Source: Actinomycetota bacterium
GTDB lineage: Bacteria > Actinomycetota > UBA4738 > HRBIN12
Direction: 5' to 3'
Length of the DNA: 8,878 nucleotides
Assembly (NCBI GenBank): GCA_005883885.1
Contig: VAYF01000101.1
Span: 1-8,878, forward strand
A program made the position numbers and the translations under genes. The notes below the pieces were generated by a model, which worked only from the letters and a program-made list of their open reading frames with translations, was not told the origin of the DNA and did no database searches. Of this stretch, positions 5,378-8,878 are shown one piece after another. Numbering within the stretch: position 1 is the first letter of the stretch; every line of letters starts with the position of its first letter.

Positions 5378-7012
5378 GTGGATGTCGTCGAGCGAACGCA
5401 CGGCAGCTCAGCGTCGGGGTTGCGTGCGCTCCTGCTCGCGGGCTTCGGCATCCTGTTCATGGCGATCGTCGCGACGACCCCGGGCTCGCCGTACCAGCCG
5501 CTGCTGACGCCGCGCGGCCAGCCACACGGGATCCTCCGCGACATCGCCGTGGGGCTTCACCTCGATCGCTTGCAGGGCGATCCGCTGCTCGCGATCGGGG
5601 TCGTGGCCGCCCTCGTGGCGACCGCGGGGTTCCTCCTGTTGGTGCGCGAGGCCTTCCGCGGGACGGTGTCGGTGCGGGCCGTGGTGCTCCTGGTCGTCGC
5701 GGCGCATGCGGTGCTGCTCCTGGTTCCGCTGCTGTTCTCGCGCGACGTCTACTCGTACGCGTTCTACGGGCGGATCGCGGGGATCTACGGCGGGAACCCG
5801 TACGTCCAAACGCCGCTCGACCACTCGAGCGACGTCCTGTGGAACTTCGTCGGACCTCGATGGGTGGATACGCCCGCCTACTACGGTCCGCTCTGGGTCT
5901 CGTTCTCGGCGCTCCTGTCGAAGGTCCTGCCTCGCCCGATCGACCATGTGGAGGCATACCGGTTCGTCGCGATCGCGGCCAGCCTGTCGACGTGCGGCGT
6001 GATCGTCTGGGTCGTCCGCCGGCTGCGGCCGGAGCGGACGGCGTTCGCGCTGGCGGCGTTCGGTGCCAACCCGGTGGTGCTGTTCTACGCGGTGGCGAGC
6101 GGGCACAACGACCTCCTCGTTGCGCTCGCGATCGTGTCCGCGTTCGCGTTGCTCGTGATCGAACGCGAATCCGCAGCCGTGGCCGTGCTCACGCTTGCGG
6201 TCCTCATCAAGGTGACCGCCCTCCTCCCGCTGATCTTGTTGCTGGTCTGGTGCGTGGCGCGTCGGCCGCAGGGACAGCGCCGTGTGGCACTCCTGTCCCG
6301 GGTCGGACTGTCGGCGACGATCGGCGTGCTCTTCGCGTGGCCGTACCTCCAGCTCCGCGACCCGACCCTCGGCATGTTCGGGTTGGCGGGTCAGACGGGT
6401 TGGCTCGCCCCCCCGACGGTGGTCGCGCACGCGATCGACGTGATCACGTTCCACACGTTGGGCTGGACGGTCCGGCTTGGTGCCCTGGTGCTGCTGGTCT
6501 GGGGCATGTGGTCGCTGGGCCGCGCCGTGTGGCGGCGGGCCTCGACCGGGGCCACGCCGGCCACCGAGCAGGCGGCGATCTGGGGCTGGGCGCTCGTGCT
6601 GCTGATGCTGCTCGGCCCGATCCTGATCCCCTGGTACGTGGTCTGGGGCTTGCCGCTCGTGTGGGCGCTCCCACGCGTGCCGAGGACCACGATGCTGGCC
6701 GCGAGCTCGATGCTCGGGGTTACGCTCTGGTCGGCCGAGGCGTTGCGCTACCCCGGAGCGTTCGAGCTGAACCTGCTCGTGGGGTACCTCGTCGTGGTTC
6801 CGGTCTTGGTGGTCTTGCTGGTGCTCGTGGTCGGCGATCTCCGGTCACGCATCGAGTTCGGTCGGCCGTTGGACGATCGACTTCTCACGCCCGGGGTGTC
6901 GACGCTCGCCGGCGAGCCGGACGATCAGGAGCGCGTACCCGATCCCACCGGCGACGCCGCAGGCCAGGCCGGCGACCCACCCCCGATCGGGATCGGCGCC
7001 GAGGCGCTCTAG
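5378..7012 (+). CDS. MptA/B-like polyprenyl-phosphate-sugar-dependent GT-C glycosyltransferase
   Basis: A 544-residue polytopic protein of the GT-C superfamily, most like the MptA/MptB alpha-1,6-mannosyltransferases. These take mannose from polyprenyl-phosphate-mannose on the outer face of the membrane. Hydrophobic segments run from about residue 15 to 487. The first large external loop carries the acidic motif RDVYSYAFYGR (122-132), then GGNPYVQTPLD (138-148) and DTPAYYGPLW (164-173); GHNDLL (242-247) and PWYVVW (418-423) follow later. D123 is the likely catalytic-site acid by analogy with other GT-C enzymes. GTG 5378 is chosen because a -10-like TACCTT precedes it and the first helix follows directly. 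The frame stays open well upstream but only as an out-of-frame shadow of the acyltransferase gene. The last helix ends near 487. The remaining 57 residues are hydrophilic, rich in Pro, Gly and Asp, and lie antisense to the next gene, so they are probably a late addition. It is a paralogue of the left-edge gene. GT87-type activity is an alternative. Confidence 0.87.
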   Translation: MDVVERTHGSSASGLRALLLAGFGILFMAIVATTPGSPYQPLLTPRGQPHGILRDIAVGLHLDRLQGDPLLAIGVVAALVATAGFLLLVREAFRGTVSVRAVVLLVVAAHAVLLLVPLLFSRDVYSYAFYGRIAGIYGGNPYVQTPLDHSSDVLWNFVGPRWVDTPAYYGPLWVSFSALLSKVLPRPIDHVEAYRFVAIAASLSTCGVIVWVVRRLRPERTAFALAAFGANPVVLFYAVASGHNDLLVALAIVSAFALLVIERESAAVAVLTLAVLIKVTALLPLILLLVWCVARRPQGQRRVALLSRVGLSATIGVLFAWPYLQLRDPTLGMFGLAGQTGWLAPPTVVAHAIDVITFHTLGWTVRLGALVLLVWGMWSLGRAVWRRASTGATPATEQAAIWGWALVLLMLLGPILIPWYVVWGLPLVWALPRVPRTTMLAASSMLGVTLWSAEALRYPGAFELNLLVGYLVVVPVLVVLLVLVVGDLRSRIEFGRPLDDRLLTPGVSTLAGEPDDQERVPDPTGDAAGQAGDPPPIGIGAEAL

Positions 7013-8800
7013 CGCGAGCGGGACGAGCGTCAGGAGCGTCGATCCGAACGCCGGCGCGACGGCGAGCGCGCCCGCCGCGTAGCGCGAGCTCCCGCCGAGC
7101 GCCCACCATGCCCATCCGGCTCCGATCACCAGGAAGAGCAGGAAGGTTCGGAGCGTCGCGCGCGCGATCGTCGAGGGATCGGATGGGGAGAGCTCTCCGG
7201 CTCCGGCTCGGAGGGACCCCTGGACCGGGATGTTCGTCGCGAGGATGCCGTTCCAGCTCGTGAGGCCGGACGCCGTCACCGCGGCCGGGTCGCCGTCGAG
7301 CTCCCGGACGACGAAGATCGCGAACGGCGCCTCGGGCAGCTGCGCGAGCGAGTCGGCCGACGCCCGGTCGTAGACCGGATCCCCGCGTTGGGTCGGCCGT
7401 CCGGCCACGAGGTCCTGAGGACGGCCGAGGAACATCGCGACGTCGGCCGCCCGATCGGGCGGGACCGCGGCACGCGCCATGTTGAGCCCGTGAGAAAGGC
7501 GGAACAGCGCGTCCTCGATGCTCGGGTCATCGACCACGAACACCAGAGGGGTTCCCGGCGGGGTCGTCGACGCGATCCGACCGGCATACGTCAGGTCGTA
7601 CAGCTCGTCCGGTGAGACGTACGTCTGCTGCGCGCGCCAGTCGCGCATCGCCGGCGCGACGATCAGCGTGACGAGCACGATCCCGATCGGCCACGCGAGC
7701 CACGGACGACCGATCCGCTCGCCGATCCACACGAGGCCGAACCCGGCGAGGATCGGGAGACAGAACGCGAAGGTGAGGATCCGGTCGGGCGGATACCACC
7801 CGGTCAGCACACCGAGCGGTACCGCCGCGGCGGTGACGAGCGCCCATGCGACGAGGAACCGCCGCGTGAAGCCGCGCGCGCGGACGCCGCCGGCGACCGC
7901 GAGCGCGGTGGTCATGAAGGGCGCGTACCGCCGCCAGTTCTGGACCAGGCGGTCGACGTAGACGCTGCGAAGCTCTGCCCACTGTCCCGTTCGTCGCAAC
8001 ATCCCGTCCAGGGAAGTGTCCCCGCCGAGCCGGGCGGGTCCGATCAGACACGCGAGGATCCCTCCGAGCACGAGCGCCACGGAGGCGCCGAGTGCGGCCA
8101 GGACCCGTCCCGCGTCCGCTCGGGCGTGCGGCGCGGCGCCCAGGGGCTCGCGCCCGTCCCGCCACGACCAGGAGGCGGTCGCGACGAGCACCGCCACCGC
8201 CACCACGAAGAACTCCGGGTGCGCGAGGCCGCCGCCGGCAAGGAGCAAGGCCGCCGCGACGGTGGCCCGTCGCGTCCGGCGGGCGAGGCAAGCGCCGGCC
8301 GCGAGGAAAGCGGCGACGAGCGCGAGGTTCGCGAGGTACCCCCCGCCCAGGAACGTGGTCCAGGCCCCCGCGAGCACCGCGCCGGCGAGCCACGCCAGCC
8401 GGGGTGTCTCGCCGCGGCCGCGCGCGAGCGCGGCCGCGGCGAGGGCGCTCGCCGGCATCAACGCGTACTGGACCGCCGCAACCGCGGGAACCAACCCGAT
8501 CCCGAGCGCGCTGGCAACGGTCGGGATCAGCGCCGGCGTGCCCGGCCGCTCGCCGACCAGGGAGATCCCCTCGGCGGTGCCGACCCGAGACCACCAGAGA
8601 TAGACGGGCATGTCGGGACCGACGCCGAACGGATAGCGGTGCACGAATGTCGGCCAGACGGCGACGCGAAGGAACACGGCTCCGAGCACGGTGACGAGCA
8701 GCAGGTCGATCGCCGTGCGGGCGGACCCGGTCCGGATCTCGTGGGTCGATCCCGTCGTCACCGTGTCGGTCGTCGTCACGTCGCCGGGCGACCGTATCAC
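6845..8800 (-). CDS. Large GT-C-like polytopic membrane protein with extracytoplasmic domain, function unknown
   Basis: A 651-residue protein. A polar N-terminus (1-29) is followed by about twelve hydrophobic segments between 30 and 385, a soluble stretch (about 386-548) and three C-terminal helices (550-568, 573-597, 607-631). After helix 1 comes a loop with YPFGVGPDMPVYLWW (56-70). An acidic residue there, before an aromatic 'YLWW', is typical of GT-C glycosyltransferases and related lipid-linked sugar enzymes. GWYPPDRILTFAF (334-346) resembles the later loops of such proteins. The soluble stretch contains PLVFVVDDPSIEDALF (418-433) and FAIFVVREL (493-501), an alternating strand-helix pattern seen in periplasmic domains of large GT-C proteins. 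I cannot name a family. GTG 8800 follows TGC-TACTAA by six bases with no Shine-Dalgarno; GTG 8779 and 8761 are alternatives. Its 3' end overlaps the convergent MptA/B-like gene by 168 bases, and its last helix lies inside that overlap, so this frame is the one under constraint there. Confidence 0.8.
   Translation of the reverse strand: MIRSPGDVTTTDTVTTGSTHEIRTGSARTAIDLLLVTVLGAVFLRVAVWPTFVHRYPFGVGPDMPVYLWWSRVGTAEGISLVGERPGTPALIPTVASALGIGLVPAVAAVQYALMPASALAAAALARGRGETPRLAWLAGAVLAGAWTTFLGGGYLANLALVAAFLAAGACLARRTRRATVAAALLLAGGGLAHPEFFVVAVAVLVATASWSWRDGREPLGAAPHARADAGRVLAALGASVALVLGGILACLIGPARLGGDTSLDGMLRRTGQWAELRSVYVDRLVQNWRRYAPFMTTALAVAGGVRARGFTRRFLVAWALVTAAAVPLGVLTGWYPPDRILTFAFCLPILAGFGLVWIGERIGRPWLAWPIGIVLVTLIVAPAMRDWRAQQTYVSPDELYDLTYAGRIASTTPPGTPLVFVVDDPSIEDALFRLSHGLNMARAAVPPDRAADVAMFLGRPQDLVAGRPTQRGDPVYDRASADSLAQLPEAPFAIFVVRELDGDPAAVTASGLTSWNGILATNIPVQGSLRAGAGELSPSDPSTIARATLRTFLLFLVIGAGWAWWALGGSSRYAAGALAVAPAFGSTLLTLVPLALERLGADPDRGWVAGLACGVAGGIGYALLIVRLAGERRHPGREKSIVQRPTELDA
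8408..8443. repeat. 16-bp perfect hairpin inside the GT-C-like gene
   Basis: CTCGCCGCGGCCGCGC (8408-8423) is exactly reverse-complementary to 8428-8443, around a four-base loop (GCGA on plus, TCGC on minus). It lies within codons for the Ala-rich helix end and the ARGRGE loop (about residues 120-131) of the minus-strand protein. The stem is almost all G and C. The plus-strand RNA would carry a GNRA-type tetraloop, but no plus-strand transcript is expected here. It may simply reflect GC-rich Ala/Arg/Gly codons. Confidence 0.45.
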
Positions 8801-8806
8801 CGCGGC

Positions 8807-8812
8807 TTAGTA
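8807..8812 (-). promoter_or_regulatory. -10-like element (TGC TACTAA) for the GT-C-like gene
   Basis: On the minus strand TACTAA, preceded by TGC, ends six bases before GTG 8800. This is the same spacing as TGC-TAGTCT before ATG 2402. The last base departs from the TAnnnT consensus. It overlaps the plus-strand TAGCAT by two bases, so the two divergent promoters share DNA. Confidence 0.35.
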
Positions 8813-8816
8813 GCAT
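8811..8816 (+). promoter_or_regulatory. -10 element (TAGCAT) for the right-edge gene
   Basis: TAGCAT ends seven bases before ATG 8824 and fits TAnnnT. The distance puts the transcription start at the ATG itself, so the mRNA is probably leaderless. A weak -35 candidate, GCGACC, lies at 8788-8793 with a 17-base spacer. The promoter region reaches into the first codons of the divergent GT-C-like gene. Confidence 0.45.
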
Positions 8817-8823
8817 CGCCGCC

Positions 8824-8878
8824 ATGCTCGATCGGGCGCTGGTCGCCGACGTCCTCACCGCGGCTCGCCGCAAGGGTG
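8824..8878 (+). CDS. N-terminus of a probable TldD-type metalloprotease (cut by window edge)
   Basis: Only 18 codons are inside the window (MLDRALVADVLTAARRKG). The pattern of 'MLD', an aliphatic helix with 'VL', and then alanines and basic residues before a glycine matches the start of TldD/PmbA-family proteins. That family forms a TldD-TldE protease that processes modified peptides. ATG 8824 is supported by TAGCAT seven bases upstream and by the lack of any Shine-Dalgarno. The identification rests on a very short piece of sequence, and any protein starting with such a helix could look the same. The orientation, running divergently from the GT-C-like gene, is firm. Confidence 0.45.
   Translation, partial: MLDRALVADVLTAARRKG

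Noticed and set aside
7527..8873. Second minus-strand open frame within the GT-C-like gene
   Set aside because: Arg/Pro-rich with no helices. It conflicts with the coherent polytopic protein encoded at 6845-8800.
1..8878. Mobile element, defence system, CRISPR array, tRNA or riboswitch
   Set aside because: No transposase or integrase motifs, terminal repeats, spaced direct repeats, cloverleaf or known riboswitch core were seen on either strand.

Overview
The window is high-GC DNA (about two thirds G+C) with tight gene packing, short or absent leaders and GTG as well as ATG starts. Several genes resemble actinobacterial families: a divergent ABC-F ATPase, MptA/B-like GT-C glycosyltransferases, and a two-helix 'VFVGIGPA' membrane protein. 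I read it as chromosomal DNA of an actinobacterium (Actinomycetota), probably from a poorly sampled lineage. I cannot place it more finely. I see no mobile element, CRISPR array, tRNA, rRNA or phage gene.

Layout, left to right: (i) the 5' part of a membrane glycosyltransferase on the minus strand, cut by the left edge; (ii) a divergent ABC-F ATPase on plus; (iii) a 90-residue membrane protein on minus, three bases past the ABC-F stop; (iv) a divergent EamA/DMT permease on plus, apparently lacking one transmembrane helix; (v) a bitopic membrane protein on minus, overlapping the permease end by 8 bases; (vi) a divergent acyltransferase-3 membrane enzyme on plus; (vii) a full-length MptA/B-like glycosyltransferase on plus, a paralogue of the left-edge gene; (viii) a 651-residue GT-C-like membrane protein on minus, overlapping (vii) tail-to-tail by 168 bases; (ix) the first 18 codons of a plus-strand gene that look like a TldD N-terminus.

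All but the ABC-F protein and the last gene are predicted membrane proteins. The cluster (vi)-(viii), plus the left-edge paralogue, points to synthesis and acyl decoration of an envelope glycan or glycolipid. That is an inference from families and neighbourhood; no substrate can be read from the sequence. Coding strand switches at nearly every gene, so most genes need their own promoter. Several starts have an extended -10-like TGCTAnnn(T/A) about 6-8 bases upstream and no Shine-Dalgarno, as expected for leaderless mRNAs.

I did not find a convincing new multi-gene system. The points most worth a second look are a 17-bp hairpin that buries the Shine-Dalgarno and start codon of gene (v), the missing helix in the EamA protein, the 168-base convergent overlap, the overlapping divergent leaderless promoters near the right end, and the pair of GT-C paralogues.
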